The notes: a model not told the origin generated them from the letters alone. A stretch of DNA of 64,000 nt from Anaerostipes caccae L1-92 (GCF_014467075.1 NZ_AP023027.1:209001-273000), one strand, 5' to 3'; positions 7,781 through 16,828 are shown, counted from the stretch's first letter. Numbers and translations: made by a program.

Positions 7781-8706
7781 CAAGTATACAGCTTCTTGCA
7801 TGCCTTGGTATGATAGTGGGTGGATTTCTTCTTTTGGGGATTCGACCAATAGAATTTACAGATGGACTGTTCGGCTTTCTGGCAAAAGAACCTGAGAATA
7901 TTCGGAATGAAATCCATACAGTAACAAAAAGGAAAAAAGCAAGATTTCTGAAAAAGGCAATCATTGAGGCACAGCAGGTACTTAAAATGACGGGTAGGGA
8001 AAAGCAATTTTCGGTTATTTGTGCTGCCGCCCTGGTGTTGTTTGCTGTGGGGGCCTCGGTTGCCATCATGATTGGAAATTTTTTTCTGGCTCCGGTGATG
8101 GCTGTTGGATTTATGTTCTTCCCTTTTTGGTATGTAATTCTGTCAGCCAGTAATTACAAAAAAAATGTAGCCGCAGAGCTGGAGACAGCATTAAGCGTTA
8201 TTACGACGGGCTATCTGCGGACGGAGGACATTCTAACTGCGATAGAGGAAAATATTCAGTATTTGAATCCGCCAGTCCAGAGGGTATTCCAGGATTTTAT
8301 TGTGCGGATCAACTTAGTAAATCCGGATGTTCATGAAGCACTAAAGGAGTTGAGGGAGAAAATTGATAATGATGTATTCCGCGAATGGTGCGATGCCCTG
8401 TGTGATTGTCAGTATGATCGGAGTTTGAAGACAACATTGACACCAATCGTAACAAAATTAAGCGATATCCGTATCGTCAATGCTGAACTGGAATATTTGA
8501 TTGTGGAGCCGAGGAAAGAATTTATCACGATGGCAATCTTTGTGATTGGTAATATCCCGCTGCTTTATTTTCTCAACAAGAGCTGGTATGACACTTTGAT
8601 GCACACACCAATGGGACAGGTGATACTTGCCATTACTGCGGCAATCATCTTTGTCTCTACTGCGGTCGTTGTCAGGCTGACAAAACCGATAGAATACAGG
8701 AGGTAG
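7777..8706 (+). CDS. tadB: Inner-membrane pilus platform protein TadB-like
   Basis: The 309-aa protein starts at TTG 7777, overlapping the tadA stop as TTGA. It has an N-terminal membrane helix, two helices around residues 80-125 and two more at the C-terminus (residues 250-300), with a GspF-like cytoplasmic helical domain between, including LSVITTGYLRTEDIL. This matches the TadB platform. It ends in EYRR because the final codons double as the AGGAGG of tadC. Confidence 0.78.
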   Translation: MTSIQLLACLGMIVGGFLLLGIRPIEFTDGLFGFLAKEPENIRNEIHTVTKRKKARFLKKAIIEAQQVLKMTGREKQFSVICAAALVLFAVGASVAIMIGNFFLAPVMAVGFMFFPFWYVILSASNYKKNVAAELETALSVITTGYLRTEDILTAIEENIQYLNPPVQRVFQDFIVRINLVNPDVHEALKELREKIDNDVFREWCDALCDCQYDRSLKTTLTPIVTKLSDIRIVNAELEYLIVEPRKEFITMAIFVIGNIPLLYFLNKSWYDTLMHTPMGQVILAITAAIIFVSTAVVVRLTKPIEYRR

Positions 8707-8710
8707 GGAG

Positions 8711-9586
8711 ATGTCAGTGTTATTACTGTTATTATTTGGAGGATTTCTCTTTCTGGGAATGTTCTTCCTGGCAGCGGATTTGTTAAAAATGCCATATATG
8801 AAGACAGAAAAGGCATTACTGGACAGGGGAAGAAATAGTAAAAAAGGGTCGGCGGCGTTAGATACGTTTTTACTGCAAGGAGCCATGAGATTGTCTCATG
8901 TAATCCGAATGGACGAATATCGGAAAAGCCGAATGAAAAATGTGCTGAAAGCAACAGGGATTAATATGACACCGGAAGTATATCAGGCGTATGCACTTAC
9001 AAAAGCTGGTTTACTGATGGCTGGCATTATTCCGTGTTTGTTTCTTTTTCCGCTCCTAACACCTGTTATTGTGTTTCTTGCTGTCATGGTTTACTTTAAG
9101 GAAATTCAGCGCGCAGACGAGATGTTAAAGACGAAAAGAAAGTCAATTGAAGACGAACTGCCACGTTTTGTTGCTAATCTTGAACAGGAGCTGCAGAATA
9201 ACCGTGATGTGCTTTCAATGGTAGAGAATTTTAGAAAAAATGCCGGTGCGGAATTTGGGGAGGAGCTAGGTGTACTTGTGGCAGACATGAGATCCTCCAG
9301 TTATGAGGCGGCACTTACTCGATTTGAAGCACGGTTAAACTCTCCAATGTTGTCTGATGTTGTCAGAGGACTGATTGGGGTTTTGCGTGGAGATAACAGC
9401 GTGGTATATTTCCAGATGCTTGCTCATGATTTTAAACAGCTTGAATTACAGAAATTAAAAAGTGAGGCCCAGAAAATACCGCCTAAAATCAGGGTTTTTT
9501 CGTTTCTCATGCTTATGTGCTTCTTATTGACTTACCTTGCGATTATCGTGTTTGAAATCATTAAGTCATTAGGAGGTATGTTCTAG
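8711..9586 (+). CDS. tadC: Inner-membrane pilus platform protein TadC-like
   Basis: The 291-aa partner of TadB. It has an N-terminal helix, two central helices (residues 90-125), a GspF-like domain with ELPRFVANLEQELQNN, and a C-terminal pair of helices ending IIKSLGGMF. It starts at ATG 8711, 4 nt after the tadB stop, using the end of tadB as ribosome site. The TadA-TadB-TadC order is the conserved core of Tad loci. Confidence 0.78.
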   Translation: MSVLLLLLFGGFLFLGMFFLAADLLKMPYMKTEKALLDRGRNSKKGSAALDTFLLQGAMRLSHVIRMDEYRKSRMKNVLKATGINMTPEVYQAYALTKAGLLMAGIIPCLFLFPLLTPVIVFLAVMVYFKEIQRADEMLKTKRKSIEDELPRFVANLEQELQNNRDVLSMVENFRKNAGAEFGEELGVLVADMRSSSYEAALTRFEARLNSPMLSDVVRGLIGVLRGDNSVVYFQMLAHDFKQLELQKLKSEAQKIPPKIRVFSFLMLMCFLLTYLAIIVFEIIKSLGGMF

Positions 9587-9612
9587 CTCCAAATGAAAGG
9601 AGGTCAAGGAAC

Positions 9613-10008
9613 TTGAAAAAAATATTAAAAACTAATCGTGGAGAGGGATATATAGACATATGCGTACTGGTATTGTGTGCCATGCTGGTGATTGCATTGG
9701 CGGTCAGCGTATTTCCGGTTTTTTTGGCTAAGAATCAGTTAGATACATTTGCTGTGGAATTGTGCCGTGAGGCTGAAATGAGTGGCAGAGTCGGAACTGA
9801 GACCACTAGGCGGGAACAGGTATTACGAGAAAGGACCGGACTAAATCCTAAAGTTGAGTGGTCAAAAAAGGGTAATATCCAACTAAATCAGGAGATTACT
9901 GTAAAATTGACGTTGCAGCGGGACCTTGGGTTATTTGGGAATTTTGGTTCCTTTCCAATTACCTTAAGGGCTAGTGCTACAGGAAAGAGTGAGGTATATC
10001 ATAAATGA
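9613..10008 (+). CDS. Pseudopilin-like protein (DUF4320-like)
   Basis: The 131-aa protein starts at TTG 9613 behind AAAGGAGGTC. Its N-terminus KTNRGEG|YIDICVLVL matches a prepilin cleavage site after Gly12 followed by a membrane helix, as in the pilin gene at 3877. The rest is soluble and beta-rich. It resembles the DUF4320 family, placed with TadE-type minor pilins (from memory). Overlaps the next gene by 4 nt (ATGA). Confidence 0.65.
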   Translation: MKKILKTNRGEGYIDICVLVLCAMLVIALAVSVFPVFLAKNQLDTFAVELCREAEMSGRVGTETTRREQVLRERTGLNPKVEWSKKGNIQLNQEITVKLTLQRDLGLFGNFGSFPITLRASATGKSEVYHK

Positions 10009-10550
10009 AGCGCCTGATTTGCTGTTTAAAAGATAGGCGTGGTTCCTCTTTCCCATTTGTGATTGCGGTTACATTGGTATTGATGTTAATAATGTGCGGA
10101 TTTTTGGAGTTTTATCGGCTAAAGATCATAGCCAATGGCGTAAGGGACGCGGCACAGGAGGCTATCATGATAACTGTAAATGATAATTATGCAAACGTTT
10201 ATCACGGTGTCAGGGAAGGATACAGTGGAGGATATCAGCCCAATAATGGAGGTTTTAAGTATAGTGTAGATAAAGGAAATGTGCTGTCAAAAATGGATAA
10301 AATCCTTGGAACAAAAGTTGAATCCGGGCGGCATGTAAAATATACAGGTGGGGTTCTGGAATATAGCATATCGGATTTAAGTGTTACTGCACGTAATGCG
10401 CCGCTTGCACCTGGAACACCGGAAAATGAACAGAGATTTGAAATTGATGCAATCGTAACATTAAAAGTACCGGTCCAGTTTGCGGGAAAACGTCTACCTG
10501 AAATGAAAATCAGGCTAAAAGTGCAGGCTGGATATATAGAAGTGTTTTAG
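10005..10550 (+). CDS. TadE/TadF-like pseudopilin
   Basis: A 181-aa protein with basic N-terminus DRRGSSFPFVI and a single membrane helix to about residue 35, then helical FLEFYRLKIIANGVRDAAQEA, and an extracellular beta-rich part containing GYSGGYQPNNGG. This is the layout of TadE/TadF minor pilins. ATG 10005 overlaps the preceding stop. Conserved Glu at +5 of the mature protein is not seen. Confidence 0.6.
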   Translation: MKRLICCLKDRRGSSFPFVIAVTLVLMLIMCGFLEFYRLKIIANGVRDAAQEAIMITVNDNYANVYHGVREGYSGGYQPNNGGFKYSVDKGNVLSKMDKILGTKVESGRHVKYTGGVLEYSISDLSVTARNAPLAPGTPENEQRFEIDAIVTLKVPVQFAGKRLPEMKIRLKVQAGYIEVF

Positions 10551-10622
10551 AATTCAATAGACAGAATTGGAAAAATGTAGTATGTTTGATGCGACAGAAT
10601 GTGAACCAGGAAGGAGAACTAT

Positions 10623-11213
10623 ATGAATGATAAAGTGAAAAAAGGTATGATTATTGCGGGTTGCGTGGTGTGTTGTGTTATTCTTGCAGTGATGATTGCA
10701 AGTAATTTCAGAAAGCCAGCAAAAACAAAGGATAAATTAGCAGAGAGCCAGTCTACAGAAATAGAAGTGAAACCGGAAATCAAAAAGTCCGAATTAGACA
10801 AGAAGTCAAAAGAGACTGAAAGTAAAGAAGAGGAATCGAAGAAAGAACCGGAGACTACGGAGGAGCAGAAAGAATCAGAGGAGGAAAAAGAGGGAAATAA
10901 GGACAACGGGCAGCCTGTACAGAATATTCAGCCCAGAGTGACTAAACCGGAAGAACCAGATCCAGAAGTATTAAAAAATCCTAATCAGAAACCAGATGGG
11001 GAGAGCGTGCAGGGCACGCCGGTTCCGGAAAACCATGATGAAGTAAAACAGCCGGAGACAGACACGGTTCCTGGAGCCGCACCAGAAGGTGAGTCACAGG
11101 AAGGAAAAATATATGCCCCAGGCTTTGGATGGATTGATGACATTGGGGAAGGGGAAGGCATTGAAGACAGTAACATTTATGAAAACGGTAATAAAATTGG
11201 GATAATGGATTAA
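10623..11213 (+). CDS. Membrane-anchored stalk-like protein (DUF6550-like)
   Basis: The 196-aa protein has a membrane helix at residues 8-27, a 60-residue extended region of K, E and S, and a Pro/Glu-rich spacer. It ends in a small conserved-looking domain with YAPGFGWIDDIGEGEG. This is a wall-spanning stalk design. The end motif matches my memory of DUF6550, found in clostridial conjugative elements. Starts at ATG 10623 behind AAGGAGA. Lies last before a terminator, so it may belong to the pilus apparatus. Confidence 0.6.
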   Translation: MNDKVKKGMIIAGCVVCCVILAVMIASNFRKPAKTKDKLAESQSTEIEVKPEIKKSELDKKSKETESKEEESKKEPETTEEQKESEEEKEGNKDNGQPVQNIQPRVTKPEEPDPEVLKNPNQKPDGESVQGTPVPENHDEVKQPETDTVPGAAPEGESQEGKIYAPGFGWIDDIGEGEGIEDSNIYENGNKIGIMD

Positions 11214-11316
11214 TTATCAATAGGTTGGTTAAATAGATGCATGACAGAAAGGCTATGAATTGTAGCGCCCTCCTGCTAAGCATAGAGAGAAATCAAAGAT
11301 ATAAATTTTATCGTTC

Positions 11317-11345
11317 GGCACAGCTATTTATGGCTGTGCTTTTTC
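11317..11345 (+). terminator. Intrinsic terminator before the secreted protein gene
   Basis: GCACAGC/GCTGTGC stem with an 8-nt loop and a T run TTTTT. It sits immediately before the ribosome site of the next gene, so read-through must be controlled. Confidence 0.75.
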
Positions 11346-11370
11346 ATTGGAAAGGAGAACATTTGGGAAT

Positions 11371-13086
11371 TTGAAAAGCAGAATAAGTTGGCTGACAAGG
11401 ATTGTACTGTTCAGCCTGTGTTTTTTGATCATGTCGGTTCCAGCGTATGCGGCAGGGGAAGGTAATGTGGACGGCGGAGGCGGCAGCATGGGACAAGGTT
11501 CTTCGCAAAATTTTTGGTCCCCAGGTGATGAAGGGGTACGTGTATCGGTGATAAGTACAAGTGACCATAAAGTAGTAGGCACGCCTATTGACCTTACCAA
11601 TAAAAGCCCATCTGATATTAGGCTTCATTTTGGAAAGGTGAGCAAGATGTCTTATACATCAGGTCATGGAATTGGTATATCCGGTTCAAGATACCAGTAC
11701 ATAAGACCAGCACAGAGACTTCCTATAATTATAAGTTCACAAAGTCTGGGACCATCAAGTATTGCGGAAATAAAGCGGTACTTTACGGACGAGCAGACGA
11801 TACGTGGGATAGCAGGTTATATGGGAATAGATTTTGATATACTTATCAGCGGCGAGTACAGAATTATGATAGAGCCGATTGCGTATGTGACATTGCAGGG
11901 AGTAAGAGTTGCTATGACAGCAACGGAAGCGGCTTTATATGATGAGGTTGCAGGCGGGGTGGTATATTCCTGGTTACGTTCAGTTACCTTTCAAAATCTG
12001 CCCCTTGCAATGTTTCTCGAAAAATCTGATTTAGGATATCCTGCGTGGAACGGTCCAACTACCGGATTGCGTTCACATCAGGAAATCAAAACTTCGTTGG
12101 GACTTGGAATCATACGTTTTAATGGGGAGTTGCCAGAACCATCACCGGAGGTTACGACTTTTGATTATGAATACCGCACTAACACGGAGGTTATCACCAG
12201 TATCCGCGTGAGTGGCGGTCAAAGTGATCCGGACCATAAGGTATCTGTGACATTTAAAATACAAGGGAGAAATTATAAGGTGGACAGCGTATATTATCCC
12301 GAGGGAGGAAGTCAGCTTGCCTGGGTTCGGTGGACAACACCATCTACAGAGCAGACTATGGAAATTCCAGTAACAGTAAGAGGTGGTGGCCGTACAGACA
12401 AAGGGACTATACGGGTTAAGATAGTAAACCTGGACAAGAATCCACCGCCGAATCCAGTTGCAGATGACCGTAATGACAGTTATGCGAGGCCGGCAGTTCC
12501 ATCAAAGAGTCAGCAAACGTCCGCTGATTGGAGTATTTGGCGACCATACTGGTATTCTTACTGGGTATGGCATAGTGGTGACGATGATGATGATGGATAC
12601 TGGTGTGATCATGGCTGGTGGAAGTTCAATATTGATAGATATCATGCAAGTTTGAACGCAACAATGCGCGTCCAGCCAGATGATAAATCCCCTACGGCCC
12701 ATGGCAAAACATTAAAAAGCGGATACGGATTTAACGAATATGTGAACAGTTCTGTGAGCACGAATCAGTCCAGTGCCGTGACTGGAGCCCAAAATGCCGT
12801 GACGTATTTTCCGGAGTTTCAATACAAGAAATACTGGCGTTTATTGGAGCGGATGTCGGGTGGGTATCATTCCGAATTTGAGTTCAAAAAAAATCAATAC
12901 AGTACATTTAAGCGGAGGACACATTTCACTCCGATATGGATGCCAGATGGCAAATATACACCCTATACATGGTTAATAGATGCCTGGACACCAGCAGGAA
13001 TGTTATCACTAAACCTGACCGATAATCTGACAATCAGCGGTAATTTGTGGACGGACTGGCATATCGCACCACAGAGACTAGATTAA
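11371..13086 (+). CDS. Large secreted protein with signal peptide, putative pilus-associated
   Basis: Starts at TTG 11371 (571 aa), 13 nt after AAAGGAG, giving a clean signal peptide with basic KSRIS, a hydrophobic core and an AYA-A cleavage site about residue 28. An in-frame TTG at 11347 precedes the ribosome site and is less likely. The mature protein is glycine-rich at the start, then has beta-rich segments. A tryptophan and tyrosine-rich stretch near residues 380-415 includes HSGDDDDDGYW, which may bind metal. No sortase motif or anchor is visible. The position after the pilus genes suggests a tip protein or adhesin; this is an inference and no family is recognised. Confidence 0.65.
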   Translation: MKSRISWLTRIVLFSLCFLIMSVPAYAAGEGNVDGGGGSMGQGSSQNFWSPGDEGVRVSVISTSDHKVVGTPIDLTNKSPSDIRLHFGKVSKMSYTSGHGIGISGSRYQYIRPAQRLPIIISSQSLGPSSIAEIKRYFTDEQTIRGIAGYMGIDFDILISGEYRIMIEPIAYVTLQGVRVAMTATEAALYDEVAGGVVYSWLRSVTFQNLPLAMFLEKSDLGYPAWNGPTTGLRSHQEIKTSLGLGIIRFNGELPEPSPEVTTFDYEYRTNTEVITSIRVSGGQSDPDHKVSVTFKIQGRNYKVDSVYYPEGGSQLAWVRWTTPSTEQTMEIPVTVRGGGRTDKGTIRVKIVNLDKNPPPNPVADDRNDSYARPAVPSKSQQTSADWSIWRPYWYSYWVWHSGDDDDDGYWCDHGWWKFNIDRYHASLNATMRVQPDDKSPTAHGKTLKSGYGFNEYVNSSVSTNQSSAVTGAQNAVTYFPEFQYKKYWRLLERMSGGYHSEFEFKKNQYSTFKRRTHFTPIWMPDGKYTPYTWLIDAWTPAGMLSLNLTDNLTISGNLWTDWHIAPQRLD

Positions 13087-13117
13087 AAAATAAAGTAAAA
13101 ATAAATAAACAGTTACC

Positions 13118-13149
13118 AAAGAGGGAGACGCAGAGATCTTCCTCTTTTT
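13118..13149 (+). terminator. Intrinsic terminator after the secreted protein gene
   Basis: AAAGAGG/CCTCTTT stem with a T run TTTTT. Ends the pilus region, 25 nt before the next ribosome site. Confidence 0.6.
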
Positions 13150-13173
13150 GTTATTAGGAAGGAATGAAGTGGC

Positions 13174-13827
13174 ATGTACGATAAAAACAAAACTTTGGAT
13201 ACCCTGAAAAATGAAATCTTCTTGTCAAAAGACAACCTGTATCTAGCGGAGGAAGCGTTAAATTCTGATCAGATACCCTATGAAACGGTAAAGAAGATTA
13301 TGGAGGTTGGAGGATATAGAAATAAAATAAATGCTTTGCGCAAAGCGTATTTGATGGGTGTAAATTTTGACAACCTTATCGGTCTTGTACATGATTCAGA
13401 CGGCCCGGAGGAAATCAGGTCAATAGCTGGGGCACTGGAACGGAAACTGGAAATCCAGAAAATTCAGATTGTGGCAGATGGAAAACACGATTACAGACAA
13501 ATGGATTTAGTGTTTTATGGGTTTTATACTGGCAGAAGCATACAGGAAATGGAACTGGCAACAGATAACCGGTTTGATGAAGAGCAGATTGAAGAAATCC
13601 TGTCGGGTTTTCGCTATGGGCTTGCCTATGAACAGGTGGCATTTTATGCGAAAGAAGAATTTGATTGTTACCAGATGCGGACCATAAAAAGGGCGTTTCT
13701 GTACGATAATCTGACAGTGGAGGAGGCGGCAATATTTGCTTTACCCAGTAATAACACAAAGAAAATGCGCCAGGAGATTAGAAAGATAGTAGCACAGCGC
13801 GGTAAAACAAAGAAATCCAATCTGTAA
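13174..13827 (+). CDS. Helical-repeat protein (217 aa)
   Basis: ATG 13174 follows AGGAAGGA. The protein is built of about five units of 33-36 residues with the pattern hydrophobic-x2-QM/QI-x2-(I/L)-x3-GL, for example FDEEQIEEILSGFRYGL and FDCYQMRTIKRAF. The same module appears at the C-terminus of the VirD4 homologue and in the protein at 34795, so it may mediate docking. It has no catalytic motif. The end is basic (KTKKSNL) but not arginine-terminal. Confidence 0.6.
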   Translation: MYDKNKTLDTLKNEIFLSKDNLYLAEEALNSDQIPYETVKKIMEVGGYRNKINALRKAYLMGVNFDNLIGLVHDSDGPEEIRSIAGALERKLEIQKIQIVADGKHDYRQMDLVFYGFYTGRSIQEMELATDNRFDEEQIEEILSGFRYGLAYEQVAFYAKEEFDCYQMRTIKRAFLYDNLTVEEAAIFALPSNNTKKMRQEIRKIVAQRGKTKKSNL

Positions 13828-13847
13828 TCGTGAGAAAGGATAAACAC

Positions 13848-14177
13848 ATGGAGAAAGAAGCAATGGAAGATATCCTGCGATTGGCAGAGGATGTAAGCAG
13901 CCTTGTGATGGACCTTGGACCATTTGGGCTTACGGACGAAGATGAAGTAAAAAAAACACCGCAGGACCGGATACATGAGACATATCAATGGCTGTCCGAA
14001 CCAAAGGGCTGTAAAGAAGCGTCCGAGTATTTTAAGGAATTGCTTGCAATACTGGATAAGACGGACGCAGAGTATCAAAGAATCGCTGATATATGTGAAA
14101 GAATCCATAAGGTCCAGGAAATAAAGCCATGGAAAGAAAAAGTAACTGTTAGAAACAGTCCCAGCTGTCGCAGATGA
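13848..14177 (+). CDS. Hypothetical small helical protein (109 aa)
   Basis: I chose ATG 13848, behind GAAAGGAT; an in-frame GTG at 13830 precedes this ribosome site. The product is almost all helical and acidic, then ends with a basic tail SPSCRR. No motif is recognised. It follows the helical-repeat gene after 20 nt and is probably cotranscribed. Confidence 0.55.
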   Translation: MEKEAMEDILRLAEDVSSLVMDLGPFGLTDEDEVKKTPQDRIHETYQWLSEPKGCKEASEYFKELLAILDKTDAEYQRIADICERIHKVQEIKPWKEKVTVRNSPSCRR

Positions 14178-14284
14178 CCAGGGCCTGGATATGTCCATAA
14201 TATAGGACAGATTAAGGAAACAGAATCCCTTCAAGTAGAGAGGTTTCATAGATTCCTCTGGTAAAAATCTAAATAGAAATGCAA

Positions 14285-14358
14285 AAAGGAGGGATAAGAA
14301 GTTGTGGCCACGTAAAACGATAGTCTCTTCGACGCTTATTGGATTTAGAGACGAAGAG
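14285..14358 (+). promoter_or_regulatory. Displaced ribosome site with palindrome before the PAPS-reductase-like gene
   Basis: A strong AAAGGAGGG lies at 14285-14293, but the only start of the next gene is TTG 14339, 45 nt further. The interval contains the palindrome GTGGCCAC (14304-14311). The TTG itself sits in the loop of a hairpin CTCTTCG/CGAAGAG (14325-14331 with 14352-14358). A short frame from TTG 14302 overlaps the start. This looks like a translational control region. Confidence 0.4.
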
Positions 14359-15199
14359 CATTGAACGGATTAAATTAGCAAGTGAAATGTCAAAGAGGTA
14401 CTATGATGCCCCCATAATCTGTACTTACAGTGGGGGCAAGGATTCTGACGTACTTCTGGATTTGTTTATCCGGTCAGGAGTTGAATTTGAGGCCCACAAT
14501 TCTCATACAACAGTCGATGCTCCCGATACGGTGTACTATATCAGGGAGAAATTTCGAGGTTTAAAAGAAAAGGGAATCCCATGTATTATCCATATGCCGC
14601 CACTGAGCATGTGGCAGTTGATTGTCAAAAAGAAGATGCCGCCCACCAGGATGCAGCGTTACTGTTGTGAAATCCTAAAAGAGAACACAACACCGGACAG
14701 ACTGGTATCAACAGGTGTGCGCTGGGACGAAAGCACCAAACGGTCCAAAAGGGGACAGTTAGAAGCGGCTGCCCCAAAAGTCGAGAATAGGATTACTCTG
14801 ATGAACGACAACGATGATAAGCGGCTGGTTATTGAGCGGTGTGCAATCCGTGGCAGGGTAGTGTCCAACCCAATCATTGACTGGACACATAAAGACATCT
14901 GGGATTATATCCGTTCCAACCATATGCCTTATAATCCGCTTTATGATATGGGTTATAAAAGAGTTGGCTGTGTAGGGTGCCCGATGGCTGGAAAAAACCG
15001 CTACAAAGAGTTTGCTGACTTCCCAAAGTATAAGGCAGCTTATATCCGGGCGTTTGATAAAATGTTAGTGGCAATCCATGCGGCGGGGAAACCTACTAAG
15101 TGGAAGAACGGAGAGGACGTGTTCCGGTGGTGGATGGAGGATAAAAATGTAGAGGGACAGTTGTGCCTCGCGGATTTTATGGACATGGGACCAGACTAA
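14339..15199 (+). CDS. PAPS-reductase-like ATP-pyrophosphatase
   Basis: The 286-aa protein has the PP-loop TYSGGKDSDV (around residues 29-38) and a late cysteine pair GCVGCPMAG (about residues 211-219), as in PAPS reductases and the DndC-type enzymes of mobile elements. These use ATP to activate a substrate, usually for sulfur transfer. TTG 14339 is the first in-frame start after a TAG at 14321 and has no ribosome site close by. The neighbours (XF1762-like, radical SAM) suggest a nucleic-acid or nucleotide modification module; the substrate is unknown. Confidence 0.72.
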   Translation: MDLETKSIERIKLASEMSKRYYDAPIICTYSGGKDSDVLLDLFIRSGVEFEAHNSHTTVDAPDTVYYIREKFRGLKEKGIPCIIHMPPLSMWQLIVKKKMPPTRMQRYCCEILKENTTPDRLVSTGVRWDESTKRSKRGQLEAAAPKVENRITLMNDNDDKRLVIERCAIRGRVVSNPIIDWTHKDIWDYIRSNHMPYNPLYDMGYKRVGCVGCPMAGKNRYKEFADFPKYKAAYIRAFDKMLVAIHAAGKPTKWKNGEDVFRWWMEDKNVEGQLCLADFMDMGPD

Positions 15200-15216
15200 A
15201 ACAATAAATCAACAAC

Positions 15217-15261
15217 AGGAGGTTTACGTTCCAACCGGAACTAATTTATATAAAAAAGTGA
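15217..15261 (+). promoter_or_regulatory. Displaced ribosome site with hairpin before the XF1762-like gene
   Basis: AGGAGGT at 15217-15223 is followed by a small hairpin GTTCC-AACC-GGAAC (15228-15241), and the gene's ATG is at 15262, 38 nt from the ribosome site. The layout parallels that of the PAPS-reductase-like and methyltransferase genes. Confidence 0.35.
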
Positions 15262-15738
15262 ATGAAAGCAGTACCGATTGAGTTAAAGGCGGCAAATGAA
15301 TATGTCGCGCAGAATCATAGGCATCATAGCCCTGTATACCGGGACAAATTCCGTGTCGCATGTACTGAGCATGGCAGAATATGTGGCGTGATACAGTGCG
15401 GCAGGCCAGTATCCAGGCATTTAGACGATGGAAAAACGCTGGAAGTAACGCGTTGCTGCACAGACGGTACAGCCAATGCCTGTAGCTTCCTATACGGGCG
15501 GGTAGCCCGGATTGCAAAAGAGATGGGATATGAGCGGATTATCACTTATATCCTTATCTCTGAATCCGGTGCTTCCTTAAAAGCGGCAGGGTGGGAATGT
15601 GAGAAAGAGATTGCAGGGGGCGGCTCCTGGGATACACCTGCCAGGCGCAGACATACAACAGCACCGCAATGTAAAAAGCAAAGATGGATGAAAAATTTGT
15701 GTAAAGAAGGTGATGAGAGTCGAGAATCGGAATTATAG
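15262..15738 (+). CDS. XF1762-family protein (GNAT-like)
   Basis: The 158-aa protein has NHRHHSP near residues 17-23, GRPVSRHLDDG, the hallmark EVTRCCTDGT, and ALYGRV-like FLYGRVAR. These match the XF1762 family of phage and mobile-element proteins, distant relatives of GNAT acetyltransferases. The family's biochemical role is not established. It lies between the PP-loop enzyme and a radical SAM gene and overlaps the upstream reach of the latter. Basic C-terminus. Confidence 0.75.
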   Translation: MKAVPIELKAANEYVAQNHRHHSPVYRDKFRVACTEHGRICGVIQCGRPVSRHLDDGKTLEVTRCCTDGTANACSFLYGRVARIAKEMGYERIITYILISESGASLKAAGWECEKEIAGGGSWDTPARRRHTTAPQCKKQRWMKNLCKEGDESRESEL

Positions 15739-15749
15739 ATGCTGATTTA

Positions 15750-16805
15750 TTGGATAAGAACAGGCACCGCATGCCGAATCTGGCATGCATGAAGATCAGC
15801 GGATTCCATAAGCAGATGGGGGATCAGATACATTTGCTGACGGAGTATTCAGGCTTCAATGAGTTTGATAAGGTATATCTGTCAAAGGTCTTTACGGCTA
15901 CGAGGTATCCGCCGGAAGTCTTAAAGATGGAGAATGTAGAATATGGAGGTACTGGGTTTTATTTAGACCAGGCTCCCGAGCTGCCCTACGAAATAGAGCA
16001 TGCCATGCCGGATTACAGTCTGTATGCGGATTGGCTTAAAGGTAAGGGAGAAGAAGGAAAAAAGAGTAAGAAGTATAAGTATTATCGGGATTATTCTATT
16101 GGGTTTTTAACAAGGGGCTGCTTTAGGCAATGCCCTTTTTGTGTGAACAAAAATAAAACGGTATCCGTTCCTGCAAGCCCAGTGTACGAATTTTACAATC
16201 CACAGAAAAAGAAGATCTGTCTGCTGGATGATAATTTTCTGGCATGTGGGGAGTGGAGTGCATTATTGGGACAACTACGGGAAACCGGCCGTCCGGTCCA
16301 GTTCCGGCAAGGACTGGATATCAGGCTGATTACCAGGCAAAAATCCAGGGAACTGGCATCTTGTAGATTGGATGGCGACTTATTATTTGCCTTTGACAAT
16401 ATCAAGGATAAAGAAACAGTCATAGAAAAGATGAAGATCATAAACCCAATATTCCAGGAATCAAAAAGGATCAAGTTCTATGTATTAACTGGGTTTGATG
16501 CAGATGGAAGATATGACTGGACTTTCTGGAAACAGGATATCTTACAGGCATTTGAGCGTATCCGGATTCTAATGGGGGTGCGTGCGTATCCATATATCAT
16601 GCGGTATGAGAAATATCAGGAATCACCTTACCGGGGAATGTATGTAAACCTGTCCAGGTGGTGTAACCAGCCCCAGATGTATAAGCAGATGAGCTTCCGT
16701 GAATTTTGCCACTTGTCAAAAGAAGGGAGCGCCTGCAGAACGTATCTGGAGGAGTATGAAAGAGACTTTCCGGAAATCAGCAGTTATTTTGACATGAAAT
16801 TTTAA
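15750..16805 (+). CDS. Radical SAM protein with disturbed start
   Basis: The 351-aa product carries a CxxxCxxC motif in GCFRQCPFCVNK near residue 130, placing it in the radical SAM superfamily. CLLDDNFLA and QGLDIRLI match the barrel of B12-binding-type members. TTG 15750 is the first canonical start, but the frame is open to 15717 and reads RIGIIDADLL just before it, a typical beginning of such proteins. An ATG at 15713 is out of frame. So the N-terminus is either truncated, begins at a non-NTG codon or carries a frameshift. Confidence 0.65.
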   Translation: MDKNRHRMPNLACMKISGFHKQMGDQIHLLTEYSGFNEFDKVYLSKVFTATRYPPEVLKMENVEYGGTGFYLDQAPELPYEIEHAMPDYSLYADWLKGKGEEGKKSKKYKYYRDYSIGFLTRGCFRQCPFCVNKNKTVSVPASPVYEFYNPQKKKICLLDDNFLACGEWSALLGQLRETGRPVQFRQGLDIRLITRQKSRELASCRLDGDLLFAFDNIKDKETVIEKMKIINPIFQESKRIKFYVLTGFDADGRYDWTFWKQDILQAFERIRILMGVRAYPYIMRYEKYQESPYRGMYVNLSRWCNQPQMYKQMSFREFCHLSKEGSACRTYLEEYERDFPEISSYFDMKF

Positions 16806-16828
16806 ACTCTGATTCAGGAGGTGGTGCT

